A DNA stretch of 64,000 nt from Spirochaetota bacterium (GTDB lineage: Bacteria; Spirochaetota; UBA4802; UBA5550): positions 26,622 to 90,621 of the forward strand of contig JAFGJX010000086.1 in NCBI GenBank assembly GCA_016928865.1, in the 5' to 3' direction. The notes beneath the pieces are model-generated. The model did no database searches. It was not told the DNA's origin and saw nothing but the letters and a program-made list of their open reading frames with translations. Both the position numbers and the translations under genes were made by a program. Shown in pieces: positions 42,699 to 51,717 of the stretch. The number at the start of each line of letters is the position of its first letter. Position 1 is the first letter of the stretch.

Positions 42699-44855
42699 GT
42701 GCTCATGGACAGCGTGGTCGATTTTTTAAGCAGGGTCGAGATATTCTCGCTCCTCGAACCGGACGATATTCGCTTCGTCAGCGATCTTTTCGCGACGCGC
42801 GAGATCGGCAGGGGCGAGGTGCTCTTCAGGGAGGGGGACAGGGGAAACGAGCTGTTCATCGTCCGGGACGGGTCTGTCGCCAGCACGCTGAGGCTCCAGG
42901 ACGGGAGCGACCGGCATGTCGCCCATTTCAGGTCCGGCGATTTCTTTGGTGAAATGTCGATCTTCGAAAACGCGCCCCGATCCGCCACCTGCGTGTGCGA
43001 GGAGAACTGCACGCTGCTGGGCCTTCACGAGCGGGATTTCTACCGGATGATCGGGCTCCGCCCCGATATAGCGGTGAAGATCATGTATCGGATGCTCAAT
43101 ATCACCACGCAGCGCCTGCGCGATACGGGCGAGTTTCTTTCCGACATGGTCCAGTGGGGCGAGGCGGCGCGCCGGCGCTCAATCACCGACGAGCTCACCG
43201 GAGCCTATAACCGCCGTTTCCTCGATGACGCGCTGGCCGGCCAGATCGAGCAGGCCAGGAACAGCGGGACGCCGCTGTCGCTGGTGATGGTCGATCTCGA
43301 TTATTTCCGGGACATCAACGCCGAATACGGGCACGAGGGCGGGGATGAGTGCATCATCGAAGTGGTGAAGTCGTTGCAGAGGGTGTTCCGCGAAGGCGAC
43401 CTGCTCGCGCGGTTCGGCGGCGACGAGTTCATCATTCTCATGGCAGACACGCCGAGCGCGACCGCCCTGGAGATAGCTGAAAGGGCCAGGGCCGAGGTTG
43501 AGTCGCTGGACCTCATGCAGGGCTGCGGCGGCCGCGCCGGGGGGCTCACCATATCCATGGGCATCGCGTCATACCCCGAGGATTCCGAGGATCCGGCCAG
43601 TCTCAAGGAGATGGCCGACCAGGCGCTCTACCTGGCCAAGGAGTGGGGGAGGAATCAGGTGGCGCTCGTCGCGAACGGCGCGTGGAAGCCTTCCGCCCGC
43701 CTGGTCAAGCAGACGATAAAAACGGTTTATGAAAAGAACAGGATCATCGGGAATATCATCGACGCCCTGAGGCATAGCAGCCACTTCCTCTTTCTCGGCC
43801 ATAAAAATCCGGATGAGGACTGCATCGGGGCGATGGTCGCCTTTGCCCTGATTGCCGGCAAGTTTGGCGGCAAGGCGGCGATATATCTGAGCGAAGGGGT
43901 GCACGAACATTTCCAGTATCTGCTGAATATCTGCACGCATAATGCCATTGACTGCATCGGCTCCGGGGACCGGGTGCCGGGCCCCGTTGACGCCATCGTG
44001 GTGTGCGATACGCCGAAGCCGGCGATGATCGATGCGAGCCGGGAGATCCTCGGAATGCTGGACGACAGATTGATCCTGAAAATGGAGGTGGATCACCATC
44101 TTGGCGCGGACAGCCAGTATATCGGGGACGAAGGATATCGACTGGTTACGGAAGCGACCTCCTCGAGCGAGCTGGTGGGGCTTATCGCGATGAAGCTGGC
44201 GAAGCGTCCTGACCTGATTCAGCGCTACAACCTGCAGAACCCGCTTTCCCGGAACGTCATACTCTCGGTGCTGACGGGCATCGTGGGCGACACCAACATG
44301 GGTCAGTTCATCAAATCCAGGCGGCAGAAGCGCTATTACGATATATTCAGCAATATCTACAATACGATGCTGGCCCGTGAAACTACCAAGGAATCGAATT
44401 TCGTTAGCAAGGACGAGATCTTCCATGAAATTCAGCGCCTTTCGGACGTTGAGGAGCGCTGCTATCGTTATATTATTGACCGGAAGAGATTTTCACGCTA
44501 CCTGGGATATGCCGTTCTCGACGGCGCGGACATGCGGTATCTATCAGGTGAATTTGACAGCGATACGATCGTTTCGGTTACCCGGTCCATCGCGGACCAG
44601 CTTGCGGAGGAGAGCGCCCGCCTCGGGCTGGTGGCCTATGACGACAGCGAGAATTCAGGCCTGGTACAGTTCCGCCTGCGGCGCGGGCACAAGTTTAAGA
44701 CTTTTGATCTGCGCAGGGTTCTCGATATTTTTTCGATAGAAGAAGGCGGCGGGCATGAGGGCGCGATCGGCTTCAGAGTGCCACGCGGGAAGATCGACGA
44801 CATCAACGTGTATGTGGAGCGGCTGGTCGCGGGAATTGAAAAGGAGATTTCATGA
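42699..44855 (+). CDS. CNBD-GGDEF-DHH-DHHA1 fusion
   Basis: A 718-aa multidomain protein. CNBD ~10-130 (FREGDRGNELFIVRDG). GGDEF ~160-325: DELTGAYNRRF, RxxD at ~232-235 five residues ahead of an intact FGGDEF (~239-244). DHH ~360-560: GHKNPDEDCIG (~367-377), VCDTP, VDHHLGAD (DHH ~465), GIVGDT (~527). DHHA1 at the end with GGGHEGAIG (~683). All catalytic motifs look intact in both enzymes. GdpP has a PAS-GGDEF-DHH layout but a degenerate GGDEF; this protein seems able to make c-di-GMP and also hydrolyse cyclic dinucleotides, pGpG or nanoRNA. ATG 42699 or MLMD alternative MDSV at 42705. Confidence 0.9.
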   Translation: MLMDSVVDFLSRVEIFSLLEPDDIRFVSDLFATREIGRGEVLFREGDRGNELFIVRDGSVASTLRLQDGSDRHVAHFRSGDFFGEMSIFENAPRSATCVCEENCTLLGLHERDFYRMIGLRPDIAVKIMYRMLNITTQRLRDTGEFLSDMVQWGEAARRRSITDELTGAYNRRFLDDALAGQIEQARNSGTPLSLVMVDLDYFRDINAEYGHEGGDECIIEVVKSLQRVFREGDLLARFGGDEFIILMADTPSATALEIAERARAEVESLDLMQGCGGRAGGLTISMGIASYPEDSEDPASLKEMADQALYLAKEWGRNQVALVANGAWKPSARLVKQTIKTVYEKNRIIGNIIDALRHSSHFLFLGHKNPDEDCIGAMVAFALIAGKFGGKAAIYLSEGVHEHFQYLLNICTHNAIDCIGSGDRVPGPVDAIVVCDTPKPAMIDASREILGMLDDRLILKMEVDHHLGADSQYIGDEGYRLVTEATSSSELVGLIAMKLAKRPDLIQRYNLQNPLSRNVILSVLTGIVGDTNMGQFIKSRRQKRYYDIFSNIYNTMLARETTKESNFVSKDEIFHEIQRLSDVEERCYRYIIDRKRFSRYLGYAVLDGADMRYLSGEFDSDTIVSVTRSIADQLAEESARLGLVAYDDSENSGLVQFRLRRGHKFKTFDLRRVLDIFSIEEGGGHEGAIGFRVPRGKIDDINVYVERLVAGIEKEIS

Positions 44856-44905
44856 CGCGGGTCACTGCCCGGAGCGCCTGGGAAACGGCGCCCCGGGAGA
44901 AATGT

Positions 44906-45265
44906 TCAGCTCGCTTTCCGCTGCGGTTCCGCGTCGTTCTTCTTCACCGTCTCGATAAAGCGAACCTCCTTGCCCACGATCTTGATGCGGGAATGGTTTT
45001 TGCCGTCCTGGCCCTCCCACCGTTCCTGCCTGAGGGTGCCCGCCACCATGATCCTCCTGCCCTTCGTGACGTTGCTCGAACAGTAATCCGCGAGCTTTTC
45101 CCATGTCTCGACAGCGATGAACGATACCCGGGGCTCGTCGCCCTCTTTGGAATAATGGTTCATCGCCACTGAAAACGTGCACACGTTCTTGCCGGTCTTC
45201 GTCTGCTTCAGCACCGGGTCGTGCGTCGCGCGCCCTTCGATCGTTACGTTCTGGTAATTTTGCAT
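44906..45265 (-). CDS. ssb: single-stranded DNA-binding protein, short form
   Basis: A 119-aa OB-fold protein. YQNVTIEGRATHDPVLKQTKTG, FIAVETWEKLADYC and KGRRIMVAGTLRQERWEGQDGK match bacterial SSB. The C-terminus ends PQRKAS and lacks the flexible acidic tail with the DDDIPF-type tip used to recruit partner proteins. It is therefore probably a secondary SSB, such as those for competence or stress, or one working without partner recruitment. It converges on the CNBD-GGDEF-DHH gene. Confidence 0.85.
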   Translation of the reverse strand: MQNYQNVTIEGRATHDPVLKQTKTGKNVCTFSVAMNHYSKEGDEPRVSFIAVETWEKLADYCSSNVTKGRRIMVAGTLRQERWEGQDGKNHSRIKIVGKEVRFIETVKKNDAEPQRKAS

Positions 45266-45386
45266 AGCTCAGCTCCTTGATGTTGGTTTATCAGGGTAAC
45301 GAACGGGGGAGGGGGATGATAAAAAGAATTTTTGCGAAAAGTTATATTATTTAAAAATTTGTAGGATGCTCATCCCATTTATCAAT

Positions 45387-45713
45387 TTATTCGTCTCTAT
45401 GCCATTGCGGACAGATCTGCGAAGAACCAGGCTTGTAGTTCTGGCATACCTGAGGCCTTGATTCGTAGATTGTGCAGGTATAATGCTCGTCTTCCCATCT
45501 TAAAAAAGGACATCCATGGAGATATCTGCCGGTTTCATTTGATATGAGATGGTCACCGGCCCAGACCGGATGCCAGTGCTCTATTATATGAAGAATGTCT
45601 TTCCTTTTCTCCCTTTGCCATCTTTTGATGTCGCCATCAGTCACAAAGGATAAAACATTGGCCAGACAGCATTTGCCGCACCTGATGCATTGAATTTCAG
45701 TAGTGCCAGCCAT
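45387..45713 (-). CDS. YkgJ-family Zn/Fe-chelating protein
   Basis: A 108-aa protein with the family signature CIRCGKCCLANV (CxxCxxCC) near the N-terminus and further cysteines in HGCPF, YTCTIYESRPQVCQNY and CPQWH. The YkgJ/CxxCxxCC family binds a zinc or iron cluster; its role is unknown. The local base composition is richer in A+T than in flanking genes, possibly reflecting acquisition from elsewhere. No clear ribosome-binding site precedes ATG 45713. Confidence 0.82.
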   Translation of the reverse strand: MAGTTEIQCIRCGKCCLANVLSFVTDGDIKRWQREKRKDILHIIEHWHPVWAGDHLISNETGRYLHGCPFLRWEDEHYTCTIYESRPQVCQNYKPGSSQICPQWHRDE

Positions 45714-45801
45714 TTATTTGTCACAATAAATTATAGCATCATCAAAATCAAGAGATTATTTAAATGTTGGTCAACGACGAAAATTGAAGGAGACCCCGCC
45801 T

Positions 45802-46137
45802 TCAGTCCGGGTTCTTTATCTTCTCGATCACCCTTTTCAGCAGGTCGAGGTAATCGGCCTGGGCCTGGATGTATTCCCTGACGAGGGAATTCTGCTCGAG
45901 ATCGCGCTGCATAATCTCGTATTCGGAGGTCTGCGGTCTCTGGACGACGCCTCCCGACGCCATGATATCGTTCAGCTCCTTGCCCATTGAGACAAGCTTC
46001 ATGTAGAGATCCTGGGCCGTCCGGTCGTTGTTCATCCTGGCCAGGCACTCGTTGTAGCGCAGCGTCAGCTCGTGCCCGCGTATGGACGCGGAAAGCTCCT
46101 TCGCTTTTTCGATGATGAGATCAACCTCGTCAGACAT
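45802..46137 (-). CDS. YlbF/YmcA-family helical protein
   Basis: A 111-aa all-helical protein. IIEKAKELSASIRGHELTLRYNE, QDLYMKLVSMGKELN and VREYIQAQADYLDLLKRV match the Com_YlbF family. In Bacillus, YlbF and YmcA partner to control RNase Y processing; in diderm bacteria the role is undefined. It lies 30 bp downstream of the HAMP-protein gene on the same strand, so they are likely co-transcribed. Confidence 0.75.
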   Translation of the reverse strand: MSDEVDLIIEKAKELSASIRGHELTLRYNECLARMNNDRTAQDLYMKLVSMGKELNDIMASGGVVQRPQTSEYEIMQRDLEQNSLVREYIQAQADYLDLLKRVIEKIKNPD

Positions 46138-46167
46138 GCTTTGCCGCTCCCTGCTTTTTTGCCTCCA

Positions 46168-46752
46168 TCAGGGGTTCTTCCGTTCCCGATTATGGATGGC
46201 CGCAACCATCTGCTTGAAGAGCTCGTAGAACTCCTTCAGCTCGTCCTTCTGCCGGAGAGGCCTGAGTTTCGGCTCCCTCCCTTCAATGATGTCCTTCATG
46301 AAGTTGGATATAACGTATATGGGGCCCGAAACCCTGTGCGTCTTGCGTATGAGGATGACGTAGAGCGCGATGCTTTCAATAATAATGATGGCGAGGATCG
46401 CCAGCATCAGTATCAGGTTTGCGGTGATGATTTTCGTGTTATACGTGATGATGTTGTTCAGCGTCTCCATGTTCTTTTCATGGTTCCGCGTGTTCTGTAT
46501 CATCGCTTGCTTGATGGCCGGGTCTTTAACCGTTTTCGGTATTTCCGAGAGCGACGCGAATATGCTGTTTTCGATTGTGTGGATGTTCATTATCTTTTCG
46601 CTGTTTTCCCGCAAAACGCCGTTATTGTACAGGACGCTCATGGTGATGGCGCCCAGGATAACGGCGGTAACAATCGACACGATGCCGATGATGGAGAAGG
46701 TGGTGCGGAGCTGGTATTGCCGGTCGATGATGTACTGTTTCCGTTTTTTCAT
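46168..46752 (-). CDS. two-helix membrane protein with HAMP-like region
   Basis: A 194-aa protein with membrane helices at ~18-40 and ~108-133, an extracytoplasmic segment between them, and a C-terminal HAMP-like region: KTHRVSGPIYVISNFMKDIIEGREPKL, then RQKDELKEFYELFKQMV. There is no kinase, cyclase or methyl-accepting output domain. It is a third receptor-like protein in this window without output, but is not obviously related to the pair at 2866-3624 and 6952-7743. The partner may be the adjacent YlbF-like protein; this is inference. Confidence 0.72.
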   Translation of the reverse strand: MKKRKQYIIDRQYQLRTTFSIIGIVSIVTAVILGAITMSVLYNNGVLRENSEKIMNIHTIENSIFASLSEIPKTVKDPAIKQAMIQNTRNHEKNMETLNNIITYNTKIITANLILMLAILAIIIIESIALYVILIRKTHRVSGPIYVISNFMKDIIEGREPKLRPLRQKDELKEFYELFKQMVAAIHNRERKNP

Positions 46753-46917
46753 GTGAAACCTCGGGAGCTTGATCAGTTTGTAGCCGGGCAGCCAATACTC
46801 AATTTATGGGGGATCCATGCATAAAGTCAATATCTTTTCGTATACGCGCCGCGCGCCATGGCGGGGAAGCGGTCCTGCATGCGCAATCACCGCGCGGGAC
46901 ATGGGTCCTAATTTTTC

Positions 46918-46946
46918 TTGACACTATCGCCAAACAGTGATACGGT
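46918..46946 (+). promoter_or_regulatory. possible promoter of the metallopeptidase/ATP-grasp operon
   Basis: TTGACA (46918-46923) and TACGGT (46941-46946) are separated by 17 bp, 50 bp before ATG 46996. The -35 box is perfect, the -10 box weak. Confidence 0.4.
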
Positions 46947-46995
46947 ACAAAGCGATTCAGCAGAGCGTTGCGCCTGGATAAAATTCAAGTGATAT

Positions 46996-48003
46996 ATGAA
47001 AATTGATATTGACAGCGTTTCACACGAAGAGCTACTGCAGGCCCGTCTCTGCGATCTTGGTTTGACGATCAAAGGAACCGTCATTGAAGATTACATAAAC
47101 CAGCTGTACGATGAATTGAAGCTTAAGGGGATGCAGCTCCTTCCCCCCTGTTATATCAGCGATGAATGGTTTTCTCCTCACGGGGTGGCCGCCATCGCGA
47201 TTCCATTCTATCTGACGCATCCGCGCCTGCTCGCCCTCGAAAAAAAGATGATGCATGTAGTCGAAGGCGGGACAAAACCCGAGGCCCTCAAGCTGCTCAG
47301 GCATGAATGCGGCCACGCCTATGTCCACGCCTTTAACCTTACCCGCAAAAGCCGGTGGCGCCAGATATTCGGTCATCCGGGCAAGGCCTACATGGAGCAT
47401 TACCGGTACCGGCCGTACAGCAAGTCCTTCGTCAACAACCTGAGGGATTTTTACGCGCAGAGTCATCCCGAGGAGGATTTCGCCGAGACCTTCGCCGTGT
47501 GGCTGGACCCTCAGAGCAACTGGAAACAGCAGTACGAGAGCTGGCCCGCGATGCGCAAGCTGGCCTATGTCGAAGAGCTTATGGAGGCATTGAAAGAGAC
47601 CACGGTAAAAGTTACAGCAAAGGATTTTTATTATCCCATTCACAAGATAAAAAAGCGCCTTGTCCTTCACTACGACCGCATGATAAAAATGTACGGTGAG
47701 GATATTGAGGATTTCTTCGACGAAGACCTGAAAAAGCTTTTTCCCGTTACTGAAGGCAAAGGCACCTCGGCCGCGGACCTCGTTGCCAGGCACCGCCGCC
47801 TGATAGAAGAGAGCATCTGCAGGCATACAAAAGAGAAAAAATACGTCGTCTCCAGCCTGTTGGCCAAGCTGATACGCCGCATGAAAGTGCTGAAGCTGCA
47901 TGTTCACGGGGAGCCGAAGGATTGTATCGCGGAGTTCTCCGTGTACCTCACGTCCCTCATCAGTAATTATCGGTACACGAACCAGTATAAAGGGGGTGAT
48001 TAG
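46996..48003 (+). CDS. zinc-binding metallopeptidase-like protein
   Basis: A 335-aa cytoplasmic protein. LRHECGHAYVHAF holds an HExxH-like zinc motif (HECGH) near residue 103, and EEDFAETFAVWLDP ~60 residues later supplies the third ligand, as in the 'putative zinc-binding metallopeptidase' family. The C-terminal half is helical and charged. Its stop is 6 bp before the start of an ATP-grasp ligase; this pairing recurs in bacteria and suggests a peptide-ligating plus peptide-trimming step on an unknown substrate. Confidence 0.78.
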   Translation: MKIDIDSVSHEELLQARLCDLGLTIKGTVIEDYINQLYDELKLKGMQLLPPCYISDEWFSPHGVAAIAIPFYLTHPRLLALEKKMMHVVEGGTKPEALKLLRHECGHAYVHAFNLTRKSRWRQIFGHPGKAYMEHYRYRPYSKSFVNNLRDFYAQSHPEEDFAETFAVWLDPQSNWKQQYESWPAMRKLAYVEELMEALKETTVKVTAKDFYYPIHKIKKRLVLHYDRMIKMYGEDIEDFFDEDLKKLFPVTEGKGTSAADLVARHRRLIEESICRHTKEKKYVVSSLLAKLIRRMKVLKLHVHGEPKDCIAEFSVYLTSLISNYRYTNQYKGGD

Positions 48004-48009
48004 AAATCC

Positions 48010-49017
48010 ATGAAGGTAATGGTCGCATTCGACTTGCCTGTGCCGCCGCCTGAAGACGGAAATTTCGCCAGGATCATCACCCCGGACGACTGGCGCCCCA
48101 CCAGGAACGTGATCGAGGCCCTTCAGAAGCTCGGCCATGAGGTGATACCCTGCGCCATCTATGACGACATAGTTTCATTCATCATGAAGATCAAGGAAGT
48201 CAAGCCGGACATCATCTTCAACCTGCTTGAGAGCTTCAGGATGGACCGCCATTTCGAGAGCCACCTGGCCTCAATTTTTGAGCTGCTCAGGGTCCCCTAC
48301 ACGGGGTGCTCTCCCACGGCCATAACCCTGTGTAAAAACAAGTCCTTCACCAAGCGAATCCTCACCCCCCATCATATCAAGTACCCGAGGTCGGTTGTTT
48401 TCCCCAAGGGACAGATCAAGCTGAACGTGAAGAAACTGCGCTTCCCGCTCATGGTAAAGCCGCTGATGCAGGAGAGCTCGGACGGAATTGCCCAGCGCTC
48501 CTTTGTCGAGACCGAGGACGCGTGCCTCGATCGCGTAAAAACGATCCACAGCCATTTCATGACGGACGCCATCGCCGAGGAATATATCGAGGGAAGGGAG
48601 ATATACGCCAGCGTGATCGGGAGTACGAGACTGCACGTCCTTCCCCTTCGCGAAATGATATTCAAGAATTTTCCCGAAGGCAAGCCCCGCTTCGCCACCT
48701 TTAAGGCCAAGTGGGACAGGGAATTCCGGAAAAAATGGGGGATTACCAATACCTTCGCCCATCCGATGGACCCGGCGGTGGAACGCAAAATCGGCCGTAT
48801 AGCCAGGGCGGCCTTCCGCGCGCTGGGCCTTTCCGGGTACGCGCGCCTCGATCTTCGGCTGACCGATAACAACGATGTATATGTGATAGAAGTCAATCCC
48901 AACCCGAACCTGTCGAATGACGACGATTTTACCTATGCGGCCCAGCGCGCGAACATCACCTACACGCAGTTAATAAATAAAATCGTCACCTGGGGACTTA
49001 AAGAGGAACGCTGGTAA
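48010..49017 (+). CDS. ATP-grasp ligase (D-Ala-D-Ala ligase-like)
   Basis: A 335-aa ATP-grasp enzyme. The N-terminal domain contains PDIIFNLLESFR; the central part has RVPYTGCSPTAITLCKNKSFTKRIL and FPLMVKPLMQESSDGIA (ATP-binding Lys); the C-terminal core has GYARLDLRLTDNNDVYVIEVNPNPNLS with the metal-binding Asp, Glu and Asn. It resembles D-Ala-D-Ala ligase but lacks adjacent cell-wall genes, so it probably joins another amino acid or peptide to an acceptor. It follows the metallopeptidase gene by 6 bp and converges on maf. Confidence 0.85.
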   Translation: MKVMVAFDLPVPPPEDGNFARIITPDDWRPTRNVIEALQKLGHEVIPCAIYDDIVSFIMKIKEVKPDIIFNLLESFRMDRHFESHLASIFELLRVPYTGCSPTAITLCKNKSFTKRILTPHHIKYPRSVVFPKGQIKLNVKKLRFPLMVKPLMQESSDGIAQRSFVETEDACLDRVKTIHSHFMTDAIAEEYIEGREIYASVIGSTRLHVLPLREMIFKNFPEGKPRFATFKAKWDREFRKKWGITNTFAHPMDPAVERKIGRIARAAFRALGLSGYARLDLRLTDNNDVYVIEVNPNPNLSNDDDFTYAAQRANITYTQLINKIVTWGLKEERW

Positions 49018-49044
49018 AAAGCCGCGGATAGAAAACCGTTCATG

Positions 49045-49650
49045 TCAGATATGAAACAGGCTTCCTGCCAGTCCCATATCGGCGAGCATGGCGAAGAACA
49101 GGCGGAGAGGGAAGCCGATGATGTTGGTGGCGGAGCCGCGGAATCCCGCGACGATCATGCTCCCGTTCTCCTGGAAGGCGTAGCTGCCCGCCTTGTCCCG
49201 GTAGTCAATCGAGCCCAGGTATCTGACGATCCCCTCCCGGTCGAGACGCTTGAACGTAACCTCCGTGGTTTCAATGCCGGTGCGTATCTTCCGTTCGTCC
49301 GCGCCCTCAGCGGAGCAGAGAGTCAGGGCGGTGATGACCCGGTGCGTCCTTCCGTTCAGGCGGGAGATCATCGCAACCGCGTCTTCGAAACCGGCCGGCT
49401 TGCCGATCACGGAGTCGTCGATGGCGACGATCGTGTCTGCCGTGATGGCCAGGGCGGGATATTCCCCCATCGCGTCCGAATTCAGTATGGCCCGGCATTT
49501 TTCCTCCGCTATCCTGACGGCGAACGCTTCCGGGAGCTCGGCCGCCAGGGGCGTTTCGTCGATCTCCGGGTGCGCGATGCTGAAGCCGTCCGCCAGTCCG
49601 CCCAGTATCTGTTTCCGTCTCGGGGATGATGAGCCAAGGATGATATGCAT
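49045..49650 (-). CDS. maf: Maf-family nucleotide pyrophosphatase
   Basis: A 201-aa protein. LGSSSPRRKQIL at the N-terminus, the TADTIVAIDDSVIGKP block and SYAFQENGS...GSATNIIGFPL match Maf. These enzymes hydrolyse non-canonical or canonical nucleoside triphosphates (dTTP, UTP or modified bases) and protect against their incorporation. The stop lies 27 bp from that of the converging ATP-grasp gene. Rel is encoded directly upstream on the same strand with only 3 bp between. Confidence 0.9.
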   Translation of the reverse strand: MHIILGSSSPRRKQILGGLADGFSIAHPEIDETPLAAELPEAFAVRIAEEKCRAILNSDAMGEYPALAITADTIVAIDDSVIGKPAGFEDAVAMISRLNGRTHRVITALTLCSAEGADERKIRTGIETTEVTFKRLDREGIVRYLGSIDYRDKAGSYAFQENGSMIVAGFRGSATNIIGFPLRLFFAMLADMGLAGSLFHI

Positions 49651-49653
49651 GGG

Positions 49654-51717
49654 CTATTTCAGTATGACCTTTTCGTTGAGCTTGTACACGTCGGTCACGT
49701 TCTTGATGTTCCTGAGCCGGGCGATGATCTCTTTCAGGTGGTCGTTGCTTCTGACTTCGAGTATGAACTTGAACACGGCATGCTTGCCCTCCTGAACGTG
49801 CGCCTCCGCCTTGATGATGTTGGTCTTGCCGAGGGAGATTTCATCCGCGACGTCTTTCAGGAGGTTGGGCCGGTCGATGGCCTCCACCGCGACCTTGATG
49901 GGATAAAGGGTGTCCGGCGATCCCTCCCACACGATATTGATGATGCGCTCCGGTTCGCCTGACAGCCGCTTCAGCGAGGGGCAGCTCCGCTTGTGCACCG
50001 TGATGCCCCTGCCCCGGGTGATGAAGCCGACGACGTCGTCCCCCGGTATGGGCTGGCAGCACTGCGAGAGACGAATCAGGACATTGGACGCGCCGTTGAC
50101 CGTTATACCGGTCTTCTTTTGCCTTGAGATGCTTTTCAGCTTTATCTGCTCGTCCTGAGGGATGGCCACCGGCACGGTCTTGTCGTCTTTTCCGCTTTTG
50201 TCTTCCTGACGCTTTTCATCGCGGTGCTTTTCTTCTTCGGCCGTTTTCAGCTCCGCTTCCAACTGACGCCGCAGCCACGAGCGGATCTTGTTGCGCGCGC
50301 CGGGCGAGGCCACCAGCTTGAGCCACGACTCGGAGGGGTGCCCTTTCTTGCTGGTCATGATCTCAATGATATCGCCGCTTTTCAGCTTGGTCTTCAGGGA
50401 GGCCATCGCGTTGTTGACGCGCGCGCCGACGGTCGTGTTCCCCACCTGGGTATGTATGGCGTAGGCGAAATCGATCGGCGTCGCGCCGGCGGGGAGCTTG
50501 ATGATCTTGCCCTTCGGCGTGAACACGAAAATCTCGTTGTCATACAGGTCCATTTTCAGGTTTTTCATGAACTCGCGGGTGTCCCTGAGATCGGCCGGCC
50601 GCTGGGTGATGTCCTTGAGAAAAGCCAGGGTCCTGTTGTTCTTTTTCAGCGCGCCGGGGTCTTCCTTGTAGAGCCAGTGCGCGGCAATCCCCATCTCGGC
50701 GGTCGCGTGCATCTTGTGCGTGCGGATCTGCACCTCAAGCCGGTGGCCGTCCGGGCCGATCACCGTCGTGTGGAGCGACTGGTACATGTTTGATTTAGGC
50801 ACCGCGATGAAGTCCTTGAAACGGGATATGATGGGGGACCAGAGGGTGTGCACCACCCCCAGCACGCCATAGCAGTCTCTGATCTCACTGGTGATTATGC
50901 GTATCGCCCTGATGTCGTATATCTCTTCGAATGATTTTTTTTGTTCCATGATTTTTTTGTGGATGGAATAGTAGTGCTTGGCCCTTCCCGTTATCTCGGC
51001 ATCGATGTTCAGGCTGCGAAGACGCTCCAGCAGCAGGTTGCGGACATTGTCGAGGTACGCCTCCAGCTCCGTGTTTCGCTGGGCTATGCTGTTTTTGATG
51101 TCGTTGTACGCGTCCGGCTCGAGCACACGGAAGGCCAGGTCCTCCAGCTCACTCGATATCTTGGACATGCCGAGGCGTCTGGCCAGCGGCGCGTAGATCT
51201 CCAGTGTTTCCCGCGCGACGCGCTCCTGGGTCTCCGGCGGCTGGAACATGATGGTGCGCATGTTGTGGAGCTTGTCGGCGAGCTTGATGATGATGACCCG
51301 GACGTCCTTGACCGTGGCGAGAAGCATTTTTCTGAGTGTGGCGGCCTGCGCCGTGGCCTTGGTGCGGCTCTTGATTGAGGATATCTTGGTGACGCCGTCA
51401 ACCATCTGCGCGACCTCCCGGCCGAAGACCTTTTCGATCATGTCGAGCGTGGTGCCTGTGTCCTCCACCGTATCGTGCAGAAGCGCCGCCGCAATGGTGT
51501 CGGTATCAAGCTTGAACTCGGCGAGTATGAGGCCCACTTCCAGCGGGTGAACGATGTACGGTTCGCCGGAAAGCCTGAACTGGTCCTCGTGCGCCGCGTT
51601 GGCGAAGAGATAGGCCTTCTGGATGACAGCGAGGTCTATGTCAGGGTTGCTGTTCTTTATCTTCCTGAGCAGGGTCCCTATGTCCCTGCTGCGGATTTTC
51701 AGTTCAAAATCTGCCAT
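49654..51717 (-). CDS. rel: bifunctional (p)ppGpp synthetase/hydrolase Rel
   Basis: A 687-aa Rel/SpoT protein. The HD hydrolase domain has GEPYIVHPLEV, LLHDTVEDTG and KLADKLHNMRT; the synthetase domain has YSIHKKIMEQ, YDIRAIRII, MYQSLHTTVIGP and LEVQIRT. A TGS domain (FVFTPKGKIIKLPAGATPIDFAY) and a C-terminal ACT domain (IKVAVEAIDRPNLLKDVADEI) follow. Both catalytic halves seem intact, so it can make and degrade (p)ppGpp. ATG 51717 is chosen; a GTG at 51768 would add 17 residues and has no better ribosome-binding site. Co-oriented with maf. Confidence 0.93.
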   Translation of the reverse strand: MADFELKIRSRDIGTLLRKIKNSNPDIDLAVIQKAYLFANAAHEDQFRLSGEPYIVHPLEVGLILAEFKLDTDTIAAALLHDTVEDTGTTLDMIEKVFGREVAQMVDGVTKISSIKSRTKATAQAATLRKMLLATVKDVRVIIIKLADKLHNMRTIMFQPPETQERVARETLEIYAPLARRLGMSKISSELEDLAFRVLEPDAYNDIKNSIAQRNTELEAYLDNVRNLLLERLRSLNIDAEITGRAKHYYSIHKKIMEQKKSFEEIYDIRAIRIITSEIRDCYGVLGVVHTLWSPIISRFKDFIAVPKSNMYQSLHTTVIGPDGHRLEVQIRTHKMHATAEMGIAAHWLYKEDPGALKKNNRTLAFLKDITQRPADLRDTREFMKNLKMDLYDNEIFVFTPKGKIIKLPAGATPIDFAYAIHTQVGNTTVGARVNNAMASLKTKLKSGDIIEIMTSKKGHPSESWLKLVASPGARNKIRSWLRRQLEAELKTAEEEKHRDEKRQEDKSGKDDKTVPVAIPQDEQIKLKSISRQKKTGITVNGASNVLIRLSQCCQPIPGDDVVGFITRGRGITVHKRSCPSLKRLSGEPERIINIVWEGSPDTLYPIKVAVEAIDRPNLLKDVADEISLGKTNIIKAEAHVQEGKHAVFKFILEVRSNDHLKEIIARLRNIKNVTDVYKLNEKVILK

